Shown: positions 24,257 to 35,897 of the stretch, piece after piece
Layout: each line of letters begins with the position of its first letter
How positions within the stretch are numbered: the first letter of the stretch is position 1
Assembly: GCA_002104895.1 (NCBI GenBank)
Contig: MCFG01000094.1
Location: 55,001-102,500, forward strand
Source: Anaeromyces robustus
Lineage: Eukaryota; Neocallimastigomycota; Neocallimastigomycetes; Neocallimastigales; Neocallimastigaceae
Length of the DNA: 47,500 nucleotides
Direction of reading: 5' to 3'
Position numbers and translations under genes: made by a program
The notes under the pieces: model-generated
What the model was told of the DNA's origin: nothing
Databases searched by the model: none
The model's input: the letters and a program-made list of their open reading frames with translations, nothing else

Positions 24257-26068
24257 TTAAAGTAAAATAGCATTATCATACTTCTTATTTCTCTTTTTTA
24301 CAAATAAGAAAACAGCAGCTACAGTTGCTGCACCACCAACAGCAATAAAAGCAACAGTTTTACCTTTTCCAGGTTTTTCTTTATTTGAATCATTTCCTTC
24401 TTTATAATTATCTAAAGATTGTTTTGAACTTGATGCAACAATAGAACCATCTGGGTTAGGTCCGGTATAATTATTTAAATCTGTATAAGAAGCATCAGTA
24501 GCATTAAGAGTGTAAACATCTGATCCAGAAATACTTTGAGCAACTGCATTTTGGGTAGCTGCATTTTGAGTAGTTGCATTTTGTAAAGTTGAATTTTGTG
24601 TAGTTGGATCTATAGATTTAGTAGTTGAGTCAATAGATTTAGTAGTAGAATTAGATGAAATATTTGTATTTGGAGTATTAGATTGTTTTGGTTTTTGAGT
24701 ACTAATTGTATTTGACTTTGTCTTTGAATTATTACTACTGTTACTACTGTTACTACTGCTACTACTCTTATTACTAGATGATGAACTACTGATACTACTT
24801 TTATTTGATGATGTACTACTACCACTAGCATTTATAATAGAACCTGTATCACAATCATAAGAAAAACCTGGATAATCTAAGTTATCATCATTATTGAAAG
24901 TACAAGTATAACCTAAATTTTTTTGTTCCTTAACCATAGTTTTAACTTGATTTTGGAAACTACCATAATTACCATAATGAATAGTAAAAACAGCTTTTCC
25001 TTGTTTTGGGAAATCTTCATAAAGAGCACAAACTTTGGATGATCTGGAACAACTTTCAACTACAGCAAATTCAAATTTATTAACTAATCTTTTAGCTATA
25101 CCAGCAACATTTTTTAAACCAATAGATATACCTAATTCATGAGCCATACTTGATAAATCAACAGCGAAATTATAAGCATCTTCTTTATTTAAAGGTACTT
25201 TACCTTGTTCTTTCATACGTTTAAGAAGGTCATCATGATTATAAGCACCTAAACAATCAATTTCAAGACCATCACATCCATTTTGAACTGCTTTTTTCAT
25301 ACGATTTTTAATTAATGGATAAAGTATATCTTTCATACGATAATCAAGCCAAAGTTCATGCCATTTAGTTTCACCTTTAATAATCATTTCATCATGAGCT
25401 AAATATTGGTCTTTATCTTCACGATGCTTTTCTATTGTACCACCAGAGAAATAACAAATAACTTTTTTACCTTGTTTATGTAATTCAGGAATTAAGTGAG
25501 AATTATTAATATCAATAGTTAAAACTTCTTCAGGACGATTTAATCTATTAAAATTAAAAAAATATATATATTATCAAAAATTGTGTTTATATTTATATTT
25601 TTTTTTTAAAAAAAAAAATAAAAATAAAAATAAAATGAAAATAATTAAGTTAATTATATATAAAAGTAGATTAAAAAAAAAAAAGATTAATTTATAATTT
25701 CATTAGATGAAATTATAATTTTAAAAATTGTTTAATTAAAAAAAAATAGAAAAAATAAATTAATTTTTTACTTATTAGATAAAATTATAATATTATATAA
25801 ATAAGGATTAATTTATTTTTTCTACTGTTGTTAAAAAAAATTTAAGATTAAATCATATAAATTATTCTTTAAAATTTATTTATAATAATATTTATATATT
25901 GAAGTTTAAAAATTTAATTTTAATGTAATTTAATTATTTATTTACATACATATCTATTTCTTTGGCAGCAATAAGATAATTCCAAGTTGATTTTGGTTTT
26001 GGTGTCCATAATGATTGTGCATCATTGATAAATAAAAATGCTGAAATAATTAATAATAGCAATTTCAT
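24257..26068 (-). CDS. GH114 endo-alpha-1,4-polygalactosaminidase, membrane-anchored, 468 aa
   Basis: Exon 1 is 26068-25950, with donor GTATGT and phase 2. Exon 2 is 25544-24257, after acceptor TTTTAATAG; the split codon gives Ile40. Exon 1 supplies a signal peptide (MKLLLLIISAFLFINDAQS). Residues about 22-270 match glycoside hydrolase family 114: the start WTPKPKSTWNY, then KKVICYFSGGTIEKHRED (67-83), then ELWLDYR, and GCDGLEIDCLGAYNHD (129-144), whose acidic residues are the expected active-site region. A long Ser/Asn/Thr-rich linker follows, then a C-terminal membrane helix (about 437-455, VAFIAVGGAATVAAVFLFV) and a short basic tail. GH114 enzymes cut alpha-1,4-linked galactosamine polymers such as fungal galactosaminogalactan or microbial biofilm polysaccharide. 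The fungal enzyme Ega3 is also membrane-bound. The linker is probably O-glycosylated, holding the enzyme at the cell surface. Confidence 0.9.
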
Positions 26069-28890
26069 TTTGATTTTTAATGATTAAATTTGATAGATAT
26101 TTGAACAATTTTTTTTATTATGGTTAATGGTTATTTTATATATATATATTTTTTTTTTACTTTTATTGATATATTTACAACAATAATAATATTACAAAAT
26201 TAATTATAATTGATTTATATTATGTATATATATATCTTTTTTTTTAATAAAAAAAGTTACTAATTTACAAAATATATTATAAATTTAGTGTTTTGAATAA
26301 AAATTTTAAAAAAGTTAAAATATAAATTTAATAAAATAAAGGATCCTTTAAATGTAAAAATTAAATTTATTTTTTAACTTTTCGAAAAATATAAAATAAT
26401 ATATATATATATTTTTTTTGATATTATCAAAAATAAAAATCAGAAAAAATTATATAAAGAAGTTTTTATTTTTTATATAATTTATGTTTTATATTTTTGT
26501 TATTAATTATTTCTTATTATAAGAAAATGTTCTTAAAACAACTTCTTTCAAAAAATATTAAAATAATAATTAAAAAATAATTGAAAAATGAATAAAGTAT
26601 TTTTTTTTTTTTTAATTTTTTAACTTTTATTATATATTTTGTTTAATTTTTTATGTATATTATATACTATTATAATTTTAATTGTAATATATATAATTCT
26701 ATAATTTGTTTAATAGTTGGTAATATATATTAATATATTAGCCAATTAATATTGAAAAAAATTCATATTTTTTAAAACAATAATGAATTTTATTCTTTTA
26801 ATAATAAACTTTATTTATTAATAAATTTTAAACTATGTTCAAAAAATATAATATGAAGATTTTCATATGTAATTAATTAATTTAATTAAATATAAATTAA
26901 AAATTAATATATAGATAATATATTCATATCAAATGTCAATTTTAAAGAATATATTATATTAATATAATATTAATATAATAAATATAACATTATATATAAT
27001 ACATATATTATATTCAATTATAAAATAAAGAAATTTTTATATTATATATAATTAACTAGCGGATAGAAAATTCTTATTAGAATAATAAATAATATTATAT
27101 TATTTTTTAAAAACATTTTTTTTTAAACACTTTTATACTTTTATTAATCATTTTTTTGTATCACATTAAATGGCCCAAAATGGAATAGTACACAACATAA
27201 CTAAAAAAAGAAAAGTGGATTAATGACGGTTTTTTATTTAATATAACCATATTTCATAAATTCTAATAAAAAAATAAAACAAAATAAAACAAAAATAAAA
27301 CAAAAATTAAAATAAAATGAAATAAAATATATATAATAAAGTATAATAAGATAATATGATATAATAATATAATAAAGTATAATATAATATTATATAATAT
27401 AATATAATAATATAATATAATATTATATAATATAATAAAATAATATAATATAATAAAAATATATATAATAAAGTATAATAAGATAATATATAATATTATA
27501 TAATATTATATAATAAAGTATAATAGAATAGAATAGAATAGAATAAATTTCATTTTCATTATAAATAAATTTACTATATTTTATATTTTGTTATATTTAA
27601 TAGTATAATATACATTAAATACTAAAATATTGTAATTTTTATTATATAATACTAATAGAGAAATTTTAATTATCTCTTTTTTTTTTTTTTTTTTTTTTTT
27701 TTTAGTAATATAAATTTTTTTTAAATTCTTTGTTTTTTAATAATAATTATAAAAAAAAAATAGATAGAAAGAAAGTAAAAAACCGTAAAAAAAAAAAAAA
27801 GTTGAATCGGAAAAATTAAGGCAAATAAAAAACTAAAATTAAAAATAAAGAGAACCTTAAGGAAAAAAAATAATTAAAAATAAACTTTGATTTATAATAT
27901 TGAATAAATAAAAATAAGCAGATTAATTAATTATTATTTACTTTTTATTTTTATTTTTTTTTTTCATTTATGATTATTACTTTATATAGAAAAAAATAAT
28001 TTAAAAAAGGTTTTTTTTTTAATATAGATAAAAAATAATAATTATAATTATAATTATATTAATTATAAAAATAATAATTATAGTTCTTTTCCTTGTTTAA
28101 AAAAAAATAATTGAAAAATTATATTAATATTAATAAATATTAATTAATTAATACATTAAAAAAAATATAAAATATAAAATATAAAATATAAAATATAAAA
28201 TATAAAATATATATGAAAATGATAAAAATTAAAATATTATAAATTTAAACAAAATTAAGAGTAATAGATGGTAGTGTATTGATATGAAATAAGAAAAAAA
28301 AAAGGTTGTTTCGATTAATACTAAATGATTAATGATAATAATAATAATAATCTTTTATTTTATTTATCTTGTAATAACATAATTATAATTAATTTTATTC
28401 AATAAATTATTATAAAAAATATATATATATATTTTTAAAAAAAAAAATAATACAATATAATGAATAATATATAAATATATAAATAAATATATAAATAAAT
28501 AAATAAATAAATTATTAAATAAATACATAAATAAATAAATGCATGAATAAATAAATAAATAAAAGCATGAATGAATAAAGAAAAAAAAATTTTTTTTTTA
28601 TTATTCATATTATTCATTATTATTCATATTTATATTCCTTTTATAAACAATTTAATTTTTAGAATTTTTTGTTTTTTATTTAAATTTTACTATTGTTTAA
28701 ATTTTGTAACTAAATCAATTAATTTTATATATTTTAAAATTTGCGGTCATTTTTTTTAATATTTTTTAATATTTTAAAAAAAAATAAAAAAAAACATTTA
28801 ATTTGTACGAAATTTTATTAATTAGATTTTATTAATTTTACAATTTTACAATTTTACAATTTTACAATTACGTATACATTCATCTAATTA
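26069..28890. other. AT-rich spacer
   Basis: No supportable gene. A slightly less AT-rich patch at about 27165-27235 (contains AAATGGCCCAAAATGG and ends GACGGTTTTTT) could be a small transcript but shows no recognised RNA motif. Repeats near 27340-27545 are (AATAT)n and (AATAG)n, followed by a T run of about 28 at 27677-27704. A decamer (TTTTACAATT)n repeats about four times at 28837-28868. Confidence 0.5.
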
Positions 28891-28941
28891 CATTAGAAAA
28901 TTTTTGACAATCTAACAAAAATTGTCAAATTTTTTCTAATG
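28891..28941. repeat. 21-bp inverted repeat with 9-bp loop
   Basis: The arms CATTAG...GACAAT (28891-28911) and ATTGTC...CTAATG (28921-28941) are reverse complements with two mismatches around a 9-base loop. As RNA this would form a stable stem-loop. It could also be a small MITE remnant, since the surrounding TTA/TAA repeats are compatible with terminal inverted repeats. Confidence 0.65.
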
Positions 28942-29884
28942 GTAATACATAATAATAATAATATTGTAATTATAAATTATTATTTAAAATATAAATAATA
29001 TATATATTTTAAGAGTCATTTCTAATGTAAAAAGTTTTATTATCTATGTAATATATAATTTATGTTTTAAAATATGTTTAACAAATAACAAACACCATTA
29101 TTTTTTGTTTCTTGAAATATCTTTTCTTGTAGTGTCATTTTAAATAATAACTTTATTAGTATATTAAATATTTTTATATTAGTAATTCATTCAGAAATTA
29201 TATATTTCAATTATTGTATTATATATATGTAAATAATTAAATATATATAATAACTCTTACTTTTAATACTGAAAATAATGTAATAACCTTATCAATATAA
29301 TTTTATTATACATCAACGTGTTTCATAAAAAAATATTGACTAATATTATTACCATATTTTCTTTATATATTAATAAATTAATTATATTGAATTTCAATAT
29401 AATTAAATTTCAATACTAAATGAAGTAAAAAAAAATATTCCTTAATTTATCCTTAAAAAAAGTATATAGAAATATACCAAGAATATTATGCTTTAAATTA
29501 TTGTATTGATTATTTATTATACTTTTTATTATAAAATATGGAATTTCAATATAATTAAATTTCAATACTAAATGAAGTAAAAAAAAAAATCCTTAATTTA
29601 TCCTTAAAAAAAGTATATAGAAATATACCAAGAATATTATGCTTTAAATTATTGTATTGATTATTTATTATACTTTTTATTATAAAATATGGTAATATTG
29701 TCTATTTTTATTGTAAAAAAAAAAGGAATAATTAATGATAAAAAATTTTATCATTAAGAAATTAATCATTATATTACAGAATACATAAAGTATATAACCT
29801 ATTATAAAACTTAATATATATATATTTATTGTTTTTTCAAAAGATTAATTAGAAGAAACTTTTAATAAGATTCTTTAATTTAGA
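28942..29884. repeat. Spacer with 152-bp tandem duplication
   Basis: A 152-bp unit (29389-29540) is repeated directly at 29541-29692, starting GAATTTCAATATAATTAAAT. The copies differ only in the A-run next to TATTCC/TCC near 29432 and 29584. No gene overlaps, though a minus-strand open stretch of about 40 codons near 29060-29180 (includes MTLQEKIFQETKNNG) was noticed as a possible degenerate exon. Confidence 0.8.
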
Positions 29885-30034
29885 ATGGATAGTACATTAA
29901 AATATTACTTTACAAATATTGATAATTATAATTGTAATAAAATTTTAAAAAAGAATTATAAATATAAAATTATTGATTATATTATTATTGTTATTATATT
30001 GTTATTATTGTTATTATTATTATATTTATTTTAA
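29885..30034 (+). CDS. Possible 49-aa single-pass membrane peptide
   Basis: ATG at 29885 opens 49 codons: a hydrophilic part with Asn/Lys/Tyr and one Cys (MDSTLKYYFTNIDNYNCNKI), then a C-terminal hydrophobic helix made of Ile/Leu/Val codons, ending at TAA. The ATG directly follows a TTTAG that could be an acceptor, so it may instead be a last exon. The hydrophobic part is largely an ATT/TTA/TTG repeat and could arise by chance. No family was recognised. Confidence 0.25.
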   Translation: MDSTLKYYFTNIDNYNCNKILKKNYKYKIIDYIIIVIILLLLLLLLYLF

Positions 30035-31225
30035 AAGAATAATAGAATGATCAATTTATTTTTTAAAAAATGAAAACAACAAATAATATTATTATATTCA
30101 TATACATATTTATTTTTATATGAAAAAATAATGTTAAAATGATTTTCTTTTTAAAATAATATTTATTAAATAATAATTTTTATAATAAATAAAAATTATA
30201 TAGAACAATTAAATTTTTTTCTAATAATACATAAAACTTTTATGTGTTAAACAAATATATAAGTTTAAAGATTAAAAAGTTAAATTATAAATAAAAAAAT
30301 TTGTATTTATGTAATAGATTTAGTAATTATTTAATAACTGAAAGTCAAATATTTCAATATTTAAAAAATATACCAAAAAAAAAACTTTTTTTTAAGATAA
30401 AATAACAAATTATTTAAATATAGTAATTTTTATATATAAATATATATATTTTAATTTTTTTATTTGTAAAGAAAATTTTTTTAATATTTCATTATTTTAT
30501 GCTACATTATAGGTAAAGAAGGGGACAAAATGATAATAAAAAAAATGGAAAAAAGTAAAATAAAAAAGTTACTTTAAAAACCTTATTTTTTAGCAAATGA
30601 AAAGTAAAAAGTAATAAAAGAAAAAAAAAATTTTTTTAAAATAAAAATAAAAATAACTAAATATTACTTTATTCACCAATAAAAATTAAAATTAGTTTAA
30701 GATTAGTATAAATTCTATAATATTAAATGAAATAAATTAGTTTAAATTTAAAGTTAAATTTTTAAATAGATGTAAAATTATGAATAATACTATTAATATT
30801 ATATAAAGTAAATGACATAAATTATTATTATTATTATTTTATTAATATATTATTATAATTAAAATTTATAATTATAATTTTTTAATTAAAATTATAATTA
30901 TAAAAAAAAAAAAAAGAAATAAAACTATAATATTATTATTATATTATAATATAATAATAATATCATAGTTTAATTTTTTATAAATAAATACTTTTGATAT
31001 ATAAATATTTTTAATTCTTTTTTTTTTTTTTTTTTTTATTTTCTTTTACAAAAAAAAAATAAAAATTTTATGTAATATTTCACAAATAAAAGTAATACTT
31101 ACCGTTCTCTTTTTCTAAAAAAAAAAAAGAAGAAAAAGCTAATATTTATTTTTTTATGAAATAAACGACATATAAAATATTTTATATACATTATATTTAA
31201 AATTAAAATAAAAAAAAAATCCTGA
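30035..31225. other. AT-rich spacer
   Basis: No supportable gene. A plus-strand stretch after an AG near 30513 (GTAAAGAAGGGGACAAAATG) reads about 21 codons and was not accepted. A minus-strand AACGGTAAGTATTAC at about 31088-31102 is a good donor-like sequence without a coding partner. Confidence 0.45.
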
Positions 31226-31384
31226 ATGTCAGAAAAATATTTACAATCATTATATAATAAAATTTATCTTCAAGATATTTCTTGTTTAAATAATATTCCA
31301 ATATTGAATAAATATAAAACAATATTTAAACTTGATAATCCAAAAAAAGGAAAAAAAATAATAAAACGAATAAAACAAGAATAA
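31226..31384 (+). CDS. Possible 52-aa small basic protein
   Basis: ATG at 31226 opens 52 codons starting MSEKYLQSLYNKIYLQD, with SCLNNIPILNKYKTI in the middle and a Lys-rich tail (PKKGKKIIKRIKQE). Composition is that of a normal protein rather than a translated repeat, and a leader of AAAAT type precedes it. No family was recognised. It ends 230 bp before the MATE gene on the same strand, so it might also be a separate upstream frame of that transcript. A 5' extension by an upstream exon cannot be excluded. Confidence 0.42.
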   Translation: MSEKYLQSLYNKIYLQDISCLNNIPILNKYKTIFKLDNPKKGKKIIKRIKQE

Positions 31385-31433
31385 TAATTAAAAATCGTTT
31401 AAACTATTAAAAATAGTTTATAAAAAAATTAAA

Positions 31434-31472
<39 letters not shown>

Positions 31473-31613
31473 TTTTTTTTCATAAATTATTATTTACTTT
31501 ATTTTATTTTATTTTAAATTTTTTTTTAAAAAAAAATCTAGTTTTATTATTTTATTATTATTATATTTTTTTTCTTAAAAAATAATATTTTATATTTATA
31601 TTTTTAATTTAAT

Positions 31614-34600
31614 ATGGACCCAACAAATCCAATTAATGAAAAATCTATAAAAAATAGTGAAAGTTACAGAAAATTAAAAGATGAAGAAGAAGGAGAAGAA
31701 GAAAAAGAAAAAGAAGATGGACTTGGTGAAGTTCAACCTACTACTAAAAGAAAATCATTTTTAAAATCTCATCATATTTCTTTTATTAATACTTCACTTG
31801 ATTCTAAAAAGGATTCCTCAACAGATAATTCAAAAGCAAATAATCGATCAGCAAAATGTAAAAGTTGTATTTATACTGTAACCGATTATGGAACAGCAGC
31901 AATATCTCCAAGAGTAAGTCTCACCCCTCAAGATTTTAAAAGAATGTCACATCATTCACCATTTGGAGGAGGTTCTTCATTTTATTATCAAATGCCAGGT
32001 TTATATCCTCCTTATGTTAGAAGAGGTGGAGCTAAAACAAATAGTTGTTATGCAGTTATTAAAGGTGCAGAAAATGGTATAAATACACCACTTATACTTG
32101 AAGGAGATGAATTACAAATTCCAATAGAAAGTGAAAAAGAAGATGAAGAAGAAGAAGAATATGATGATGATGAAACAATTGATTCACCTGGTAGAAAACA
32201 TAAAATGTATTTTTCTGAATTTAAAATATTATCTAGATATTCTATTCCTATTATTGGTTCTGAAGTATTAAGAAATACTTTATTAATGATGCCTGTACTA
32301 TTTATTGGTCATAGAAGTGCATTTGAACTTGCTGCTATTACATTAGGTAATCTATAAAATATATATATATATATATATATAATAATTGTTTTTTTTTTTC
32401 TGATTAGATTCATTTATAAATATATATATATATATAACAACTCTAATAACTAATAATATATATTAATAAAAATGTTTATATAATAAATATATTAATAAAA
32501 TTAATAAATATATAATAGGAAGTTCCTATTGTAATGTTACAGGATGGTGTTTATTAATTGGTATGGATTCAGCTTTAGATACATTATGTTCACAAGCTTA
32601 TGCAGCTGCTAGAACAAGAGAAGATAAAAAGAAAATAGGAAGTATTTTACAAAGAGGTTTTGTTATTTTAATGGCTATTACACTTTTTATTTTTGCACTT
32701 TGGTAAATATAAAATAATAATAATTAATCTATATTAAAAAAAATGATATGATTATTATTATTATTATTATATAATATATAATATATAATATATAATATAT
32801 AATATATAATAAATAATAAATAATAAATAATAAATAATTAATAATTAATAATTAATAACAATATAATATTCAAAAAAAAAAAATAATTATAAAAATAATT
32901 GATTATATAGGGAATTCACTGAACCAATTTTATTATTATGTCGTCAAGATCCTGATATTTCTAGAGTTGCCGGTATATATTCTAAATATTCACGTTTTGG
33001 TTGTATGTATTTGGATTTCCAATTATTTTAAATTTTTTACTATAAGATTTTATATAAATATATGATTCATGATATATTTAAATATTTTATATATATTTAT
33101 ATAATAATAATAATAATAAAAATATTAATAAATTATTTATAATATATATATATAAATTATAAATTTAATATAAATTATCAAAGTAATTCCATACGTTGTT
33201 TTTGAATGTGAAAAAAAATTAATGCAAATTCAAGGTATATTTATCATTCATATTAATAAATTAATAATAATAAATAAATTAAATATTTTAAATATATTAT
33301 ATATATTAAATATTTTATTTTATTTTTTTTTTCCCTTTTTGTATTTAAAAAAAATAATTGTTATTATAGGTATTATGTATGTGCCAACATTTATTATTGG
33401 AAGTGCTTTACCGGTTAATGCATTACTTCATTATTATTTCATTTTTTCGAAATGGAGTCCATTACCTGATGAATTAGCTTATATTGGTTCCCCATTTTCA
33501 ACAGCTATTACTTTTACCTATATGAGTATTGTTGGTATTATTTATATTAAATATGTTAAAGGAAGTGAATGTTGGGGAGGAATAAACTTAAAAAGTATAT
33601 TTAATTTTAAAAAATGGATTGAATTTTTAAAACTTGGTAAATGTTTATATAAAATAATTTTTTTTTTAAAAAAAATAAAACATATATATATATATAAACA
33701 TAGATATATAATTTTTAAATATATATTTATAATATATATTATATTTAATATATTTACAAAATGTATTAATTTTTTATTATGATATTAATTTTTTCTTTTT
33801 TTTTTTTTAAAGGTATTCCTGGTGCTATTATGGTTTGTAATGAATGGTGGGCTTATGAAGTATGTGCATTAATTGCTGGTATTCTTGGTGAAATTCCATT
33901 AGCTATACAATCAATTTTCTCTTCAATTACTAATTATTCCTATAATATTCCTATGGGTTTATCAATAGCAACTACTTTAAGATTGGGTTATAAGTAAATA
34001 TATAATTATATTTATATATGTATTAATTATTAGATTTTGTTAATAAAAAAAATTAAAAATAATTTAAAATAATTATCAGAAAATATATATACATTTAATT
34101 TGAAAAAAATATTTTTAATAATAATATTAATAAATTTTCTTTCTCTTTCTTTTAATAATAATAATAATAATAATTATAATAACAATAATAAAAGTCTTGG
34201 AGAAGGAAATAGTAAAAAATCCAGTGCTACTACAAAGATATCTATATTAATGGCATTTGCTTTTGGTATAATAAATTCACTTGTACTTTTAATCTTTAGA
34301 TATAAATTACCAAAAATATTTACTGATGATGATGAAGTCATTAAAGGATGTTCACAAATTTTAATTATTGGAGCATTTTATCAATTAAGTGATGGTTTAG
34401 CTACTATTGGTAATGGTATTTTAAAAGGTTCAGGTCATCAAAGAAATGGTGCTTTAATTAATTTTATTGCTTATTGGTGTATTGGTTTACCATTGGGTAC
34501 TTTCTTATGTTTTACATTAAAATTAAAATTAAATGGTAATATTTTATTTTTATATATATAATATATATATATATATACAATTAATATTTATTATTATTCC

Positions 34601-34807
34601 ATTTTTATACATATAATCAACATTAATAAAAAAAATAAATGATAAATGAATTATAATTAATAAAATTTCTTTTTTATTTATATAGGTTTATGGATTGGTA
34701 TGGCAAGTGCTTTGTTCTCAGTTATGGCATTAGAATTTGTTACAATATATCGTATTAATTGGGAGAAAGAAGTTGAGGCTACAGTTAAAAGAATTAATAA
34801 AAATTAG
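31614..34807 (+). CDS. MATE-family multidrug/organic-cation exporter, 8 exons, 656 aa
   Basis: Exons are 31614-32346, 32519-32702, 32911-33002, 33184-33234, 33370-33636, 33813-33993, 34195-34535 and 34686-34807; all joins keep frame. MATE proteins export cationic drugs or metabolites in exchange for H+ or Na+. The core starts near residue 200. Diagnostic stretches are ELAAITLGSSYCNVTGWCLL and the family signature LDTLCSQAYAAARTRE across exons 1-2. Exon 4 gives LIPYVVFECEKKLMQIQG. The second-half equivalents are GIPGAIMVCNEWWAYEVCAL and MGLSIATTLRLGYNLGEGNS. About 12 membrane segments are present. Unusual is a 200-residue N-terminus, very acidic (DEEEGEEEKEKEDG; EKEDEEEEEYDDDE) with Ser/Lys-rich parts, probably cytosolic and possibly regulatory; plain MATEs have only a short one. 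Exon 7's start (34195) could lie earlier because an AAT-repeat tract precedes it. Localisation (plasma membrane or vacuole) cannot be read. Confidence 0.9.
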
Positions 34808-35897
34808 AAATTAATAATAGTAATAACAATAATATTAATAATAATTAAAGGGAAAAAAAAGCAATAATTATGATTATTAGCTAATTAAAAAATATAATTA
34901 TTTTTACTATTTAATATTAAGTAGAAACATAATAACAATGGATATTATAAATTTTTTGAAAACTTTCATATTATATAGATAGTAATAATGATTTAATAAT
35001 GATAATAATATTTATAATATATTTAGTATATATAGAAAAATAACAAGCTTATTTTTTTTTTTTAACATATAATACATATAACATATAACATTTTATAAAA
35101 TAATTATAAAATATATATATTATATAAATAATTTTATTTATATAATATGTAATTAAAAAAATTATTACATATATAATTTCTGAATAACTCTATTTTAGAT
35201 AATAAAAAAAAATAAAAACTCCATTCTATTATTTTTTACAAATTATTGAAAAAATAATAAAATAAAATAAAAAAATTAAAAAAATATTTTTATTTTATTA
35301 CTTGAGAAATAATTTCTATTATTAATATTATTAATATTATAATTATTATTATTATTTTATTTAAATTTTTTTATTATTTTTTATAATTTTTTTTTTTGTT
35401 ACATATAATATTAAAAAAATATTTAAGTTTTTTACTATGTTACATGTAAAACTAAAAAATATTTTTATTAAAAATTTTTTTACACAAAAAAAAAAAAAAA
35501 TAAAAAAATAAAAATAAAAATAAATTTAAAATCTATTTTACTTATATTTATATTTATTAAATTAAAAATTAAAAAAACAAAAAAGATAGATAAATAAATA
35601 ATAAATTACAGATTTTATTATTTTAATTTTTAAAAAATATAAATTAAAGTAAAAAAGGAAATAAAAAACTTTAATTCTCTATACTTCGAATAAAACAATG
35701 TAAAAAAATATATATCTATTATTTTAACATTAATATAATAAATTACAATTAAAAAATAATTATATATTTGTTAAATGTTTTATTTTTTTCGAATTGATAT
35801 ATATATATATATATATAATATATATATATTTGTTAACTTTTTACTATATTATTTTATTTCTATTTTTTTATTTTTTGACAATTATTTTATTTTATCA
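34808..35897. other. AT-rich spacer between convergent genes
   Basis: No gene or RNA seen. It contains the 3' flanks of the MATE gene and of the minus-strand Pro/Asn-rich gene, with short homopolymers and (TA)n near 35797-35829. Confidence 0.5.

Noticed and set aside
24610-24831. Second minus-strand frame inside the GH114 gene
   Set aside because: Shadow frame of the Ser/Asn-rich linker.
27165-27235. Possible small RNA gene ending GACGGTTTTTT
   Set aside because: No snRNA, snoRNA or SRP signature and no stable fold recognised by eye.
28435-28759. Overlapping frames on both strands near 28.5 kb
   Set aside because: The minus frame is an (AAAT)n repeat. The plus frame has a short protein-like tail but no support from motifs or splice sites.
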